The notes: generated by a model from the sequence alone, not told the origin. Shown: positions 35,623 to 47,371, counted from the first letter of the stretch. The stretch: DNA of 64,000 nt from Plotosus lineatus (GCA_024760905.1 CM045746.1:4122001-4186000), one strand, 5' to 3'. Numbers and translations are program-made.

Positions 35623-36549
35623 ACAGTACGCATTAAATGTTTATTGTGGCGCTGTGGGCCACGCCCACAAGCAGGACACCTGAGCATTTTAAGACGTGGA
35701 ATTCAAAGCGCATTCCCTGCTTGACGGATCGGAGGTACAAACTCAACTTGATTTCTTGAGGGATCGGAGGCCCAGATGAGCCGCGTTTTTCTCACGTGCC
35801 ACATTTATTAAACTGAATTCAACAACTTAAAAAAATAAACTAAAGAGTTCAGCCTCCTTCTGTCACTCTCTCTCTCACACATACACACACACACACACAC
35901 ACTCTCTCTCTCTCTCGTTCTCGCTCTCACTCTCACACACACACATACACACAAAACTCGGGCAGCTGACGGAACAATTCTGTTTAAATGGACGGGATGT
36001 TTGATTTAAAGCGGAATTACAGTACCTGTTTGAAAGATCAGCGGTCCTCATTCAATATCAACTTGCTTCATTGTGAGATTGGAGGTCTTCTCTCACGGAG
36101 CACTCTGGTTTAATATCGTGCCGAAATAATCGCCTCTGTCACTGTATTTCCGCTTTAAGGTCTCCTTCTGGTTCAATATTGTCCCGATTGTAGAGGGGTT
36201 TCAGTGATTACAAAATATAATGCTGCATGATCAATCTCAAAACAAGCCAACAGTCAACTCTCCTTCATGCGTGTGACAAACAGGAAGTATGGGTACAGGA
36301 AGTCAGCTGCGTCATCCCTCCTAGCCAATGGGAGGCCAGCGGGACGGGATGTTGGGAGACAGCCAATGAGAGAACAACTCGCGCATCATGAGAAATTTTG
36401 ATTGGCGCATTTGAATTTTGAATGGTGTGTATGGTGCTTTTCGTAAGAGCAGGTTGTTTTCGTATCCCGGGGACGAAAATTTAGGAAAATGTTTTTCATA
36501 ACCCGGAATTTTCGTACCCCAGGGGTTTTCGTAAGTAGGGGGCCGACTG
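35464..36549. mobile_element. TA-flanked element (CAGTCGACCCC family), right part
   Basis: Aligns to 31141-31620 and then continues to a right terminus TTCGTAAGTAGGGGGCCGACTG followed by TA at 36550-36551 (motif longer than shown elsewhere; the key part is GTAAGTAGGGG and CGACTG). The left terminus is missing. Same orientation as the copy at 30927. Confidence 0.75.
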
Positions 36550-37063
36550 TATTTGATTTGAGTGTAATCTTGTCTGGACTGGACATGCTGGACGTGGGTT
36601 GTTTATTTTTGTACCAAAATTGGTCAAGACCTGACAAATGATTAAATGTTTCATTTCTTTTACATATGAACAAACTGATGATGATGATGATGCCAGCTGT
36701 GATGATGATGATTTTGATGTTGATAAAGAAGAGGCATCTGTTAATAAAAGTGTGCATGAGTTGTGTTGGTGGGGAGGATATAGATTAAGATGATAAATAT
36801 TGAGGGCAGAGTTGATGAAGCCAGCTGTTGAGCAGAGTTGATTATGCCAGCTGTGTTGAAGATTTTGATGTTAATAAAGAAGAGGCATCAGGCATTTTTA
36901 GTTTTTTTTTTTTTTTTGTAAAAATATTGACAATATTGCAACAATAGAGGTGCCGTTCTTCTGTTTCGCATTGCCGTACAGATGTCTAATTTTGCACATG
37001 TTTATATCTTGTTGACCTTCATCTAGTGCCGTAGCTTTGTATCTGTAGCTAAAACAGCTTGTA

Positions 37064-37981
37064 CAGTGGAACCACGGTACTCGACCACAATTCGTTCCAG
37101 ACGGTTGGTTGAATTCCGATTTGGTTGAATGCCGGATCTATTTTTCCCATTACAAATAATGTAAATGGACTTAATCTGTTCCGTCGTCCTTTGAACAGAA
37201 GTTAACGGTACTGTAACTCATACCATAGGTCTTCAAATTAAGTGAAAAATTATTGAATACAGTACACAAAAATAAAAATCACAGTACAGTTAAAGCATAA
37301 GAACAATAAAGATAAGAAATTTCACCTTTGTGGTGGTGAGCAGTTGGCATACGGAAATGTAGGAGAGGGAGAGAAGACGAGGATCCCCTTCCATAACAAC
37401 TTCAGGTGAATCAGCCAAAGGTCTTTTTTCTCTTGCTTCTCGCTTTGGCATGGATGACTCTCCTTCGGGATGTCCCTTTCTTTTCTTGAAGAACATTTCT
37501 AACGTGGCTTGTTTCTGCCTTCTTTTCAAAACCTTACGGAAGTGGCTCATGGCCTTATCGTTAAAGGTGTTCACAGTGCTGCTTGCTTTAGCTTTATCAG
37601 GGTGATACATAGTATCAATGATTTCCAGACTTTCGGAAAGCGTACATTTCCCCTCCCTCTCAGTCTTGTTTTTTCTCATTCATTCTCATTTTTTCTCGTG
37701 CTTTTTTAGTTCACAGTGCTGCTAGGTTTAGCTTTATCAGGGTGCTACAGCTCAACAACTTCTAGGCTTCTGGAAAGCATGCATTTCCCCTCCCTCTCGG
37801 TCTCGTTTTTTCCTCAGTTTTTTTTCCCCCAATCATTCTCATTCTTTTTCGTTTTTCTTGTGCTTTTTTAGTGTTCGACTTCCGGACCTTGGTCGACTTC
37901 CAGGACAAAAAAGTCCCGGATTTTTTTGTCAAATTCCGATTTGTTCGACCTCTAAAGCATTTGAGTACTGAGGTTCCACTG
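37064..37981 (-). mobile_element. Tigger/pogo-like element
   Basis: Ends CAGTGGAACCACGGTACTCG and GAGTACTGAGGTTCCACTG are inverted repeats flanked by TA (37062-37063 and 37982-37983). 918 bp; carries a transposase C-terminal fragment on the minus strand. Confidence 0.82.
37290..37679 (-). pseudogene. Tigger-like transposase C-terminal fragment
   Basis: The minus-strand frame includes SLEIIDTMYHPDKAKASSTV, FRKVLKRRQKQATLEMFFKK and RKGHPEGESS. Tail sequences of the form (Q)xTLExFFxK are typical of the region after the DDE domain in tigger/jerky proteins. The catalytic domain and HTH are deleted, so this is an internal-deletion derivative. Similar DNA is present at 17950-18290. Confidence 0.65.
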
Positions 37982-38281
37982 TATTGCAGTACAGAAACAC
38001 TAAAATTTTACTTTCAGTATGTTTTTTTTAAACAGGACTTGAGTGGATGTACCGACTTTTATTTTAGTCCGAAGTTGACTAGTTTATATCTGATTTGTTA
38101 GTTTCATAGCAGCATACTGTCATTATTGCTGTTATCTTAGCTTATTGCAACTGATGCGTCAATGTCATATTTTCGCAATTTTACATACTCGTGAGAGTGA
38201 ACCAAAACAAATGGTGGCCTTGTCATACCGGCTGATGTAAACTACTGTACACATCAATTTCATAGTGATATCAATTTAATA

Positions 38282-38475
38282 CAGGTTAGCTATTGTTAGC
38301 AAAACCAATTATAGCCAGGTAAACCACTGTTAGTGATGCCAGTTCTAGCCAGGTTAGGCATTGTTAATAATAGCAGTTTGACCTAGGTTAGCTGGTGTTC
38401 GCCATACCATAGTTTTATCCAAGTTAACCATTGTTAGTCGTGTCAACACAACCTAGTTGAGCTGTTATCTATACT
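38282..38475. repeat. Decayed minisatellite, 34-bp unit
   Basis: Five units start at 38282, 38316, 38350, 38384 and 38420 (34, 34, 34, 36, 34 bp) plus a partial sixth. The shared pattern is YAGGTTARCNNTTGTTAG near the start and ...AGC or ...ACC at the end. Units differ at about a quarter to a third of positions, so the array is old. Confidence 0.8.
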
Positions 38476-39080
38476 GGTTTTCCGGTTTGACTGGTTTTCA
38501 TATTAATTGGTAACATTTTCTTAAAGATGTTTACACTCCACCCATGCCGTAAACATTTACAATCACTTCTATTTGACTTCTGCAGATTTCTCAAGGCTAT
38601 AACTCTCATTCAAAATGAAATTTGGTGCTTGACTTTGCTGTTCAATAAAGTATAACATGCATGTCGAAAAAATATGAATAAAATAAATAAAATACTATTC
38701 TGCCCCCTTGTACGAATGAGCCCACAGACTGGCTAGCGATCGCTGTGAGTGGCAGGGAAGTGAGCATATGCCATTCCTCCCTCTAGTGAGAGTTAGGCCA
38801 ATTAGATCCCATCAGCTCCTGGTCATGAATGGCTGTGGCATTTAAACCAAATTCGAACTTGTGAGCTCTGGGTTAATGCCTTTGATTTTCTTCGACTCCT
38901 GGGCTTGTTACAGTTGATATTTTTGACGGGATGCTATTTCACATCACCAGTCAGGTTGCACGATTTAAGGGACGAGTAAACATTATTAATAATTAAAAAT
39001 AAAGAGTTTAATTATTATTGGGAAATTAAAGAAGGGGGGACCAAAACACTCACTATGATCTTTGTTTCATTATTTTGCTA
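38476..39080. other. Intronic sequence, no gene
   Basis: 38695-38800 resembles 10230-10310 (GTACGAATGAG, GTGAGTGG...). Nothing else recognised. Confidence 0.5.
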
Positions 39081-39829
39081 TTACCATATTTTCTGGACTA
39101 TACAATGCTCCGGAGTACAAGTCGCATTGGCAAAAAAATGCATAATAAAGAATAAATAAAAACAATACATAAGTTGCACTGGACTATAAGTCGCAAGGTG
39201 TTTTTGTGACATTGTGGTCCTTGCTCTGACAGAGAGGGGGTTGCATTGCATGAAGCGGTAACACCAAGAGAGTCCTCACGCAAAGTCATTTTTATTCATC
39301 TCCTTGACAACTACCTGGGTGTGGAGACACAACTGCACTGTTGACAAGCCTCTCTCTGCTACATGTTGCTCAAGCACCCATGTGCAAACTCGTTCCTCTA
39401 GCTGTGGCCATCTAGCTTTTAGCCCGCGATTAGCTTTTTTAGTTTTCTTAATTGCAGTAATAATAATCTTTGCTTTTCTCTAGTCCCTCACAAGTTCTTG
39501 TTCACTCCAACTTTTCATTCTGCTGCTGGATTACCATTTTTTCTGCTGCATATTTCACTACTTGCAGCTTGTAATCCACAGAATAGGATTTTCTTTATGG
39601 GGCCATTTCTTTAGTGGTACAAGATGAGCAGGTACTGGCACCCAAGCCCAGAGTGCCCTCTTTTGGTTGGGAGTGTAAAAATAACAAACATGTGAAATTA
39701 TGTTCATTATTGTTATGACAAACAGAATTATATATAATAATTTCACATATAAGTTGCTCTGCAGTATAAGTCGCACCTACAGCCAAAGCATGAAAAAAAG
39801 TGTGACTTGTAGTCTGGAAAATATGGTAA
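39081..39829. mobile_element. Terminal-repeat element (TTACCATATTTTC family), uninterrupted copy
   Basis: Ends TTACCATATTTTCTGGACTA and TAGTCTGGAAAATATGGTAA are inverted repeats. Subterminal motif ACAAGTCGCA/ATAAGTCGCA recurs. A longer, twice-interrupted copy is at 50912-52925. No coding capacity. Confidence 0.78.
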
Positions 39830-40000
39830 TATAAATATAGCAACGACTGTAGTAGGATTACATGGTTTGGATAAATCAGCGAAGATTGGGTAAACGTGAT
39901 GCTTTGCCAGAATTAAAATGTGAGCGAGCCTAAGCCTAATGGTGCATTTTTCTAACTTTTTTAAAAAAACTCTTTCATTCATTCATTGTCTTCATCAGGT

Positions 40001-40790
40001 CTAATTCGTTTCCGGTGATGGTTGGAGTCCGCCAAGGCTGTCCTTTTTCAACGATTCTGTTCATAGGTTTTATGGACAGAATTTCTAGGCACAGCTGAGG
40101 TATTGAGGGGTTCTGGTTTGGCGGCTATCGAATCTCGTCTCTGCTTTTTGCGGATGATGTTGTCCTTTTGGCTTCATCAGGCCAGGACCTCCAACTCTCA
40201 TTGCAGCGATTCGCAGTCGAGTGCGAAGCGGCCAAGATGAGAATCAGCACATCCAAGTCCGAGACCATGGTTTTCAGTCGTACAAGGGTGAAATGCACCC
40301 TCCGGGTAGGGAATGAGGTGCTGCCCCAAGTGGAGGAGTTCAATTTACGTTCCAACCCTCACCTATAGTCACGAGCTTTGGGTAGTGACCGAAAGAATAA
40401 GGTTTTGGATACAAGCGGCTGAAATGAGTTTCCTTCGCCAGGTGGCAGGGCTCGCTCTTAGAGATAATGTAAATCTACCATTCAGGGAGAGCTTGGAGTA
40501 GATCCACTGCTCCTCCGCATTAAGAGGGGCCAGTTGAGGTGGCTCAGGCATCTGGTCAGAATGCCTCCCAGACGCCTCCCTGGTGTGGTGTTTTGGGCAT
40601 GTCCAACCGGGAAGAGACTCCGGGGTCGACCTAGAACATGCTGGAGGGACTATGTCTCTCGGCTTGTCTGTGAATGCCACGGTGTCTCCCCAGAAGAGCT
40701 CGAGGTAGTGGCTGGGGAGAGGGACGTCTGGACTTAATTGCGTTGCTGCCCCCATGACCCGACCCCGGAAGAAGCGGATGATGATGTTGT
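40001..40790 (+). mobile_element. Rex3-like (RTE-clade) LINE, 5'-truncated
   Basis: Starts inside the reverse transcriptase and ends with a tail GCGGATGATGATG, the GATG-type tail reported for Rex3. Sense orientation. Confidence 0.78.
40010..40737 (+). pseudogene. Rex3-like reverse transcriptase C-terminal half
   Basis: Codons read VGVRQGCPFSTILFIGFMDR (motif B), LLFADDVVLLASSGQDLQLS (motif C with catalytic FADD), then RFAVECEAAKMRISTSKSET. After VEEF about 200 bp are deleted, joining to YVPTLTYSHELWVVTERI and the C-terminal RIPxRRLPGVVFWACPTGKR, CWRDYVSRL region. In-frame stops and the deletion make it inactive. Confidence 0.78.
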
Positions 40791-40984
40791 TAAATTCATA
40801 TTATTATATTAAAAACATAAATTTAATAATAAAAAAACTTAGAGACTGAGAAAAAAACTTCGAGATACATCTTTGGGACCAACAGTTGACCAACAGTTTC
40901 CTGGTACGATTCTTGATCCAGCAGGAAAAATGTGTGGTGGTGGCGGTGATGGTGGTGAGGGAGAGTGAGCTACACCTTCCCTTC

Positions 40985-41125
40985 CTTTATCTTTTTTACT
41001 GAAGTGCCCTTGAGCAAGGCACTTAACCCCAACTGATCTCCAGGTGCCCCAATGTGTGTGACAGCCCACTGCTCTGAGTATGTGTGTTCTCACTTTGGAC
41101 GAGTTAAAGGCAGATGCAGTAATTT
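40985..41125 (+). mobile_element. SINE body/tail fragment
   Basis: CCCTTGAGCAAGGCACTTAA and a following TGACAGCCCACTGCTC, GAGTTAAAGGCAGATGCAG are the body of a common fish SINE; the tRNA head is absent. Confidence 0.6.
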
Positions 41126-41362
41126 TCCTTACAGGATTAATACAGCATATCAAAAAAAAAAAAATTAAAACAAGAAAAATAAAAACAAGAAAAAGACTGA
41201 GCACTCCTGAGTCTAAAAAGCCAAGTAAAATGAATATGTATTGTGCTTGGACTTAAACAGTGCTAGGTCAGGGCACAGTTAACCCGGTATTTATATCTGT
41301 TTATTAATGTTAAAATTTTATATTAAATAATAAGTTAAATAATATCCTTCTGCTATTTTCAG

Positions 41363-41471
41363 GTCAGTGAATGGTGTGTACAGGATTGGACTGTTTGCCC
41401 TGAGAGACATGGACACTGGGACAGAGCTCACTTATGACTACAATTTTCACTCCTTTAACACTGAAGAGCAG
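41363..41471 (+). CDS. ash1l: ash1l exon: C-terminal SET with ELTYDYN motif
   Basis: This 109-bp exon follows CAG at 41360-41362. It encodes [19 protein letters not shown] and then [11 protein letters not shown], the catalytic tyrosine motif of SET domains (YDYN at 41433-41444), and ends after EEQ. It leaves the frame in phase 0. The donor is GTGGGT from 41472 and runs straight into a TG repeat of about 60 bases, so the exact 5' splice position is chosen by frame and by alignment to the next exon (QACKCG). Together with the two preceding exons it completes a canonical SET core without missing motifs. Confidence 0.96.
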
Positions 41472-41473
41472 GT

Positions 41474-41544
<71 letters not shown>

Positions 41545-41548
41545 CGCG
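41472..41548 (+). repeat. TG/CG microsatellite beginning at a splice donor
   Basis: The donor GTGGGT (41472) continues directly into (TG)n to about 41536 and (CG)n to 41548. The splice donor is part of the repeat tract. Confidence 0.95.
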
Positions 41549-41791
41549 AAAGAGGGAGTATTGGTGTGTATGTGTGTGGGTGGCTGCCAGCAAGTGGCCA
41601 ACAGGGATTCAGCCAGTGTATCTTGGAATCTGTTCAGAGATCAGTTTTGTTCACTTTTCTGGTCTCAACTGTTATAATGTAATTGCAATTTGTTACTGTA
41701 GGCTTTTTTAGATAGATGTGCCTAGTCTGGAATCTGTTTCAAACCTTCTGACTCAATAAAGGTACTACAAAGCCTCAGGCCAGAAGGATGC

Positions 41792-42481
41792 ACCGTATTT
41801 TTTGGACCATACGGCACACTCAAAATCCTTTTAATAATCAAAAATTTGATGGTGCACCTTATAATCCGGTGTGCTTTATGTGTGGATGAGGCTGTGAGGC
41901 TCCATCGCACTGATACCGTCAAAGCCCAATTGACGCAAATTAGTTCAGAACTTACCATCATTCCGGGTGGATTAACCAAAAAACTCCAACCGCTAGATAT
42001 TGGTGTAAACAGGTCGTAAGTTATAGGGATCCGGGCTTTATGTCCAAATACTGGCATTACGGCTATCCTAGTCAGGTGACTCGCTGAGTAATTGAGTGGC
42101 TGAGAGACGTTTACGTCACGAGACCGGAAGACTTTTCCCACCTAATCTCCATCTCTATTGACCATCTGTTTTGTTACGAGGATGCCTTTGTGTCTCAGGA
42201 CACTCAGATGGCTTAATGAGAGTCTCACGTTGATCACCAGGATAAAGCGCTGCTACAGGTCTCCACCTGAGACTTCGGATTAACCCTCCTGAATTTACAT
42301 TTACACTGATACAGCTTCTTAAGAGTAATGACCTCCATTCTATAATGAACACAGTACTCACTGCGAATGAATACTGCCATGTTTGTTACTGTGATGACAC
42401 TGTTGCTTTAAGGGGGAGTGGCTGAGAGAAGTTTAGGTCACCACCCCAGGAAGACTTTTTCCACTTAATCTCCGTCTCTGT
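41792..42481. mobile_element. Terminal-repeat element (ATAATCCGGTGCGCC family), copy 2, left part
   Basis: Starts ACCGTATTTTTTGGACCATA and follows copy 1 (1653-2350) through the AGACCGGAAGACTTTTCCCA block. Interrupted at 42482 by the retroviral LTR; right end at 47372-47459. Confidence 0.78.
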
Positions 42482-43016
42482 TGGGATTTCTCCTCGTTGT
42501 CTAGTTCTTTTCTCTCACTGGTTCTGAGAGAGATCAAGTTGTCTTGCGGATCAGTTGGTCTGTGTCACCCAGAGCGCTCTGGGTGGCTTGCAATAAAGAG
42601 TGAAGACCATACTAAAATCAGGTTCTTGATTCGCAAGCTCACCGAAGCTTTCAGAAGTGAACAGAGTATTTATACCTTTAACAGTATTTATGGGTGGGGG
42701 TCATAAAACTATAGAACCCTTGTTTGTATTACCCAAGGTATGAGACCAGTCCTGCCCAAGGTATGATACCTGACCTCTAAAGTTAAAAGAACAGCTGGAT
42801 ACACAGACCACAACATAGATGCAAGGAGCTGATTACAAAAACAAATGGTTCTTGACCATTTGGTAACAGTTTCCCACGGGAAGAGGAACAACATCTTGGA
42901 TACAATACTTATAAGAATACTTTTGTGCTTTTCCATAGGGAAACAGCTATGAATATATAGTCAAAGAAGATCAAATACAAAAATAGAAATTACTGCAATT
43001 CTAAAAACCTCTTTCA
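42482..43016 (-). mobile_element. Endogenous retrovirus LTR (3' LTR)
   Basis: About 535 bp. Read on the minus strand it begins TGAAAGAGGTTTTTAG right after the purine-rich tract AAAGGGGAGA (43018-43030). It has a TATA-like GGTATAAATACT about two thirds along and ends CCCA/ACA against the host element. Only this LTR is present; the provirus is truncated before its 5' end. Confidence 0.75.
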
Positions 43017-43039
43017 ATCTCCCCTTTGATACCAGATTA

Positions 43040-44474
43040 ATATGGTATCACACTTCCTCATTGATCCCCTCTTTAACGTTGTCATACTCAAGAGAACGTC
43101 GTCGCTGATGAGATCTAATTCGGACTGGATAATAATTGGTGGTATTATTTCTTCTTAGGGTGGCATAATGCATAGACTTCATTTCATCAAACATGCAATC
43201 TGTTATGCATCTAATAATGCATGGTCCAAATATACAGAGTGATAAATGAACAATAATAATTGGAACAACCATGGAGAATAATGCAGTCCATTTACCAAGG
43301 ATAACAAATAACCATCCCCACATTTGTCCTCCCTCTTCGTCCTGCAGTAAAGCTTTAGCAGTTTCTTGTATCTGTTGCACTGCTCGCCCAATTTCCCCAT
43401 GGTCTTCGTCATTCGCGGGAATAAAAGTACAACAGCAATCCCCCAGTATAGTGCAGACCCCTCCTTTCTCAGCTAGGAGTATAGTGCCATGCGGTTCTGT
43501 ATCGTAGTTAAACGCAATGCAGTTAATTCTTTTCGAATACCTTCAACAGCCAAGAGAGTTTCATTAAAAAACGTGGCTAAACGATAATGGGTAACTTCTA
43601 CTTGATTCCAAAGCTGTGTGATGCCATACTGTGGAAAAATGGCATCCCAAAACTTTCCCCATCATGATTTTAACTGATGTTCGGGTGGTGGAAAGGACGG
43701 ATGGGTAGAGAGATCTCTCCGATGTCTACTCAGTACGGTGTGATTCATTGTGGTGATAATAACAGTAGTGGATTTGAATTGTGTCAGTGCACAGACCCCA
43801 TTCCATGAATATGGAAGGTGCCTGTAGACCTTGATACCACAAACTCAATACCAGTCATCCCACGCTGTCCACCGAGGCTTAGTGCCAGGGTGAGTTAAAG
43901 AACAGTTAGTGCTATTACAAGAACCATCTGGATTATAATCGGCGTATGTGATCTCACAATTCAATAGAGAGGTATTGCCCACATAAATGGGTGGAAAACC
44001 TAAAGCAGATGTACCATTGCCACAAAAACATATAGAAAACTTAAATTCAGGCAAAAAAATAGGCTTAAATGGGAGGACAGAATGTCATTGGGAGAAGTGG
44101 GTGCTGGAAATGCTATCGTTCATACGCAGCTTTAACCATGTTGGGTCATGCAATAGGTTTACAGACTGTTTACAATACTCTGAATGTAAGATACTACTAT
44201 TGAGCCAAGTAGTAGTCTTATTCATACAATGTTCGCTAGTACACATCTTAGAAGCAATATCCAGTACAGTAGTGGTATTATGCTTGCTGGGGGTTAGGGA
44301 AATTGTTTCTGAGGCAGAAGGTAAGAGTTGACAGATGTAACACGAGCTCTTCGTATGACGTCTGGCGGTCCATTTAGCGAATTGCCAGGTGTTGTCGTGC
44401 GGATGTGCTTGGGAGGGTAATCCTCTGGTCATCAGCAGGGTCCCAAGGATGGCAAGGAGGGGGAAGAACCTCAT
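43040..44474 (-). pseudogene. Endogenous retrovirus env remnant
   Basis: Minus-strand envelope. A hydrophobic signal-like start lies at 44474, the surface subunit follows with a CYIC (CxxC) motif and several NxT/S sites (44085-44474 and 43845-44054), and the transmembrane subunit has a Cx6CC motif near 43435-43460 and a hydrophobic span at about 43215-43290. This layout is that of gamma/epsilon-type (class I) retroviruses. The reading frame is interrupted at several points between the two subunits, and the remnant is antisense to ash1l. No functional protein is expected. Confidence 0.75.
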
Positions 44475-44629
44475 GTTATCTGCTGGTTGATCTTGTCTTT
44501 CGACGGAGAGAGGAGGAGAGGAGGGTGTCAAACCACATCTTGACTGGACAGGACCTTAGGAAGAGAACTTAAAGATACACACTGAAAAGAGACATAAATA
44601 ATTAATAACACAAACAAAGGGGGGAAACG

Positions 44630-44872
44630 TCATGATGGGGCCGGCTTCAATCTTGTCGCGTGGATCCACCGTGGAAAGAGATCAGTTAGTACAGCTGTTT
44701 GGGTGATGGCAATTATCTCCACAGGTTCGCTATATTTAGGTTCACCTGATTGTCCAGATTGGTTAAATATTTTTACTAGCACTCTATCCCCCTGTTTGTA
44801 GCTATGTGTAGGTGTGCTAGGGAGAGGGACGGTGGATGCATTAACTCTGGACCATAATTCATGCAATTTCAT
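44630..44872 (-). pseudogene. Endogenous retrovirus integrase C-terminal remnant
   Basis: An 80-codon minus-strand frame with GDRVLVKIFNQSG and ending WIHATRLKPAPS, the SH3-like C-terminal domain of gammaretroviral integrase that normally precedes env. The rest of pol, gag and the 5' LTR are absent; the fragment stops at about 44880 against an inverted RTE. Confidence 0.72.
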
Positions 44873-44884
44873 GCAAATTCATGC

Positions 44885-46128
44885 AAAAAAACACCAAGTA
44901 CTCTCCTACCTGTGTCCCTGATCACATTTGCTGTGGTTGTCCAGTCATTTGGAAGCACTTCCTGGCCACCCAAAGCCTGTTTCATCTCCTCCTTGAAGAC
45001 AACACGACACTCTTCCTTTTTCAGCTTCCACCACTTTGTCTTCTGCTCTGCCTTTGCCTTTTTCACCTTTCTCACCATCAGAGTCATCCTGCACACCACC
45101 ATCCTATGCCGTTTGGCAACACTCTCACCCACTATGACTTTGCAGTCACTGACTTCCTTCAAATTACATCGCCTACACAAGATGTAGTCTACCTGTGTGC
45201 TCCTACCTCCGCTTTTATAAGTCACCCTATGCTCCTGTTTCTTCTGGAAGAAAGTATTCACCACAGCCATTTCCATCCTTTTTGCAAAATCTATCAACAT
45301 CTGTCCTTCTGCGTTCCTGTCCTGGATACCAAACCTGCCCATCACTTCCTCGTCCCCTCTGTTGCCTGTACCAACATGTCCATTGAAGTCTGCACCAATG
45401 ACCACTCTTTCACCTCTGGGGTACTCTGCATCACTTCATCTAAGTCACTCCAGAATCTCTCCTTCTCTTCTAGCTCACATCCTGCCTGTGGGGCATAAGC
45501 ACTAACAACATTGAGCATTACACCTTCAATTTCTAACTTGAGACTCATCACTCTGTCTGACACTCTTTTCACTTTTAGAACATGCCTGACAAACTCCTCC
45601 TTCAAGATGACTCCTACTCCATTTCTCTTCCCATCCACACCGTGATAAAATAGCTTAAACCGTGCTCCTAAGCTTTTAGCTTTGCTACCTTTCCACCTGG
45701 TCTCCTGAACACACAGTATGTCCACTTTCCTCCTCTGCATCATGTCAGCCAGCTCTCTACCTTTTCTTTGCATAGTTCCAACATTAAAAGTCCCCACTCT
45801 CAGTCCTAGACTCATGCCTTTCCTCTTCTCTCTCTGCCTACGGACACGCCTCCCACCTCTCCTTCTTCGACGTCTTCGACCAACAGTAGCCCAATTTCCA
45901 TCAGCACCCTGTTGATTGACAGCACTGATGGCGGTCGTTGTTAACTCAGGCCTCGACCGATCCGGTATGGGGGTAATACTTCTGATTTGCATCATAAATA
46001 TTTGGCATTGGTTTTACGTCGGATGCCCTTCCTGACACAACCCTCTGCATTTCTCCGGGCTTGGGACTGGCATGAGGGGGAGAGACACTGGTTAGTGCCC
46101 CCCCACCCCTCCCACCTCATGGCTGCAT
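44885..46128 (-). mobile_element. RTE LINE copy R3, inverted 5' half
   Basis: Minus-strand sequence matching R1 from its 5' end (leader at 46128, ending CACCTCATGGCTGCATTG on the + strand) through the endonuclease to codons RVLGV at 44890. Endonuclease blocks LCVQETRWKGSK, SAYAPQAGCE and VDYILCRRCNLKEV are present, with one frame change near 45410. It joins at 46128/46129 to a + strand RT half. Confidence 0.88.
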
Positions 46129-47371
46129 TGCAGAGTTGTCGCAACTCCAGAGGGATAAAGTTGATGGGCCATACAATGATATGGGAAAGAATAGTGAAAG
46201 CTGGACTAAAGGCAGAGCTCAGCATTTGTGAACAACAGTTTGGTTTCATGCCAAGAAAGAGCACCACAGATGCAGTTTTTGAAGTACCGAGAAGGTCAGA
46301 GGGAGCTGCATTGTGCCTTTGTGAATCTGGAGAAAGCATATGACAGGGTGCCGAGAGCGGAACTGTGATATTGCATGAGGAAGTCTGGAGTGGCAGAGAA
46401 GTATGTTAGAGTGGTGCAGGACATGTATGAGAGATGTAAGACGTGAGGTGTGCTGTCGGTGTGACAAAAGAGTTCAAGGTGAAGGTGGGACTGCATCAAG
46501 GGTCAGCTCTGAGCCTCTTCTTGTTTGCTATGGTGATGGACAGGCTAACAGACGAGGTGAGACAAGAATCTCCATGGACTATGATGTTTGCAGATGACAT
46601 TGTGATCTGTAGTTAGAGCAGAGAACAAGTTGAGGAAAATCTAGAGAGGTGGAGGTATGCCCTGGAAAGGAGAGGAATGAAGGTTAGCTTCAGAAAATCA
46701 GAATACATGTGTGTGAATGAGAAGGACCCAGGAGAAACGGTAATGTTATAGGGAGCAGAGATAACGAAGGTGGAGGATTTTAAGTACTTAGGCTCAACAA
46801 TCCAGAGCAATGGAGAGTGTGGAAAAGAGGTGAAGAAGCATGTGCAGCCAGGCTGGAATGGTTGGAGAAAAGTGTCCGGTGTGATGTGCGATAGGAGAGT
46901 GTCAGCAAGAATGAAAGGAAAAGTGTACAAGACGGTGGTGAGGCCAGTGATGTTGTATGGCTTAGAAACAGTGGTGTTGAGGAAAAGGCAGGAGGCAGAG
47001 CTGGAGGTAGCAGAGATGAAAATGTTGAGGTTCTCTCTGGGAGTAACGAGGATGGATAGGATCAGAAATGAGTCCATCAGAGGGACAGCCCATGTAAGAT
47101 GTTTTGGAGACAAAGTCAGAGAGGCTAGATTGAGATGGTTTGGACATGTACAGAGGAGGGATAGTGAGTATATTGGCAGTAGGATGCTGAGGTTGGATCT
47201 ACCAGGCAGAAGGCCTAGAGGAAGACCAAAGAAGAGATTTATGGATGTGGTGAAGGAAGACATGAAGGTCGTTGGAGTCAGAAAAGAAGATGCGGAGGAC
47301 AGGGTGAGATGGAGGCAGATGATTTGCTGTGGCGACCCCAGAAGGGAGCAGCCGAAAGGAAAAGAAGATCT
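46129..47371 (+). mobile_element. RTE LINE copy R3, 3' half (reverse transcriptase to tail)
   Basis: Matches R4 from the codons for CGNYRGIKLM to the 3' tail (GCAGCCGAAAGGAAAAGAAG). RT codons are broken by deletions near 46279 and 46438 and by a stop at 46614-46616 within motif C context (CS*SREQ). The C-terminal frame 46770-47381 is open and includes CRRVSARMKGK-like and RWFGHVQRRDSEYIGSRMLR. Opposite strand to the 5' half. Confidence 0.88.

Noticed and set aside
30927..36549. One 5.6 kb transposon with matching ends at 30927 and 36549
   Set aside because: The interval holds an ash1l exon, and 31141-31620 aligns to 35464-36290, so these are two partial copies and not one element.
38282..38475. 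CRISPR-like array
   Set aside because: Units are contiguous and diverged without constant repeats and unique spacers; this is a vertebrate minisatellite.
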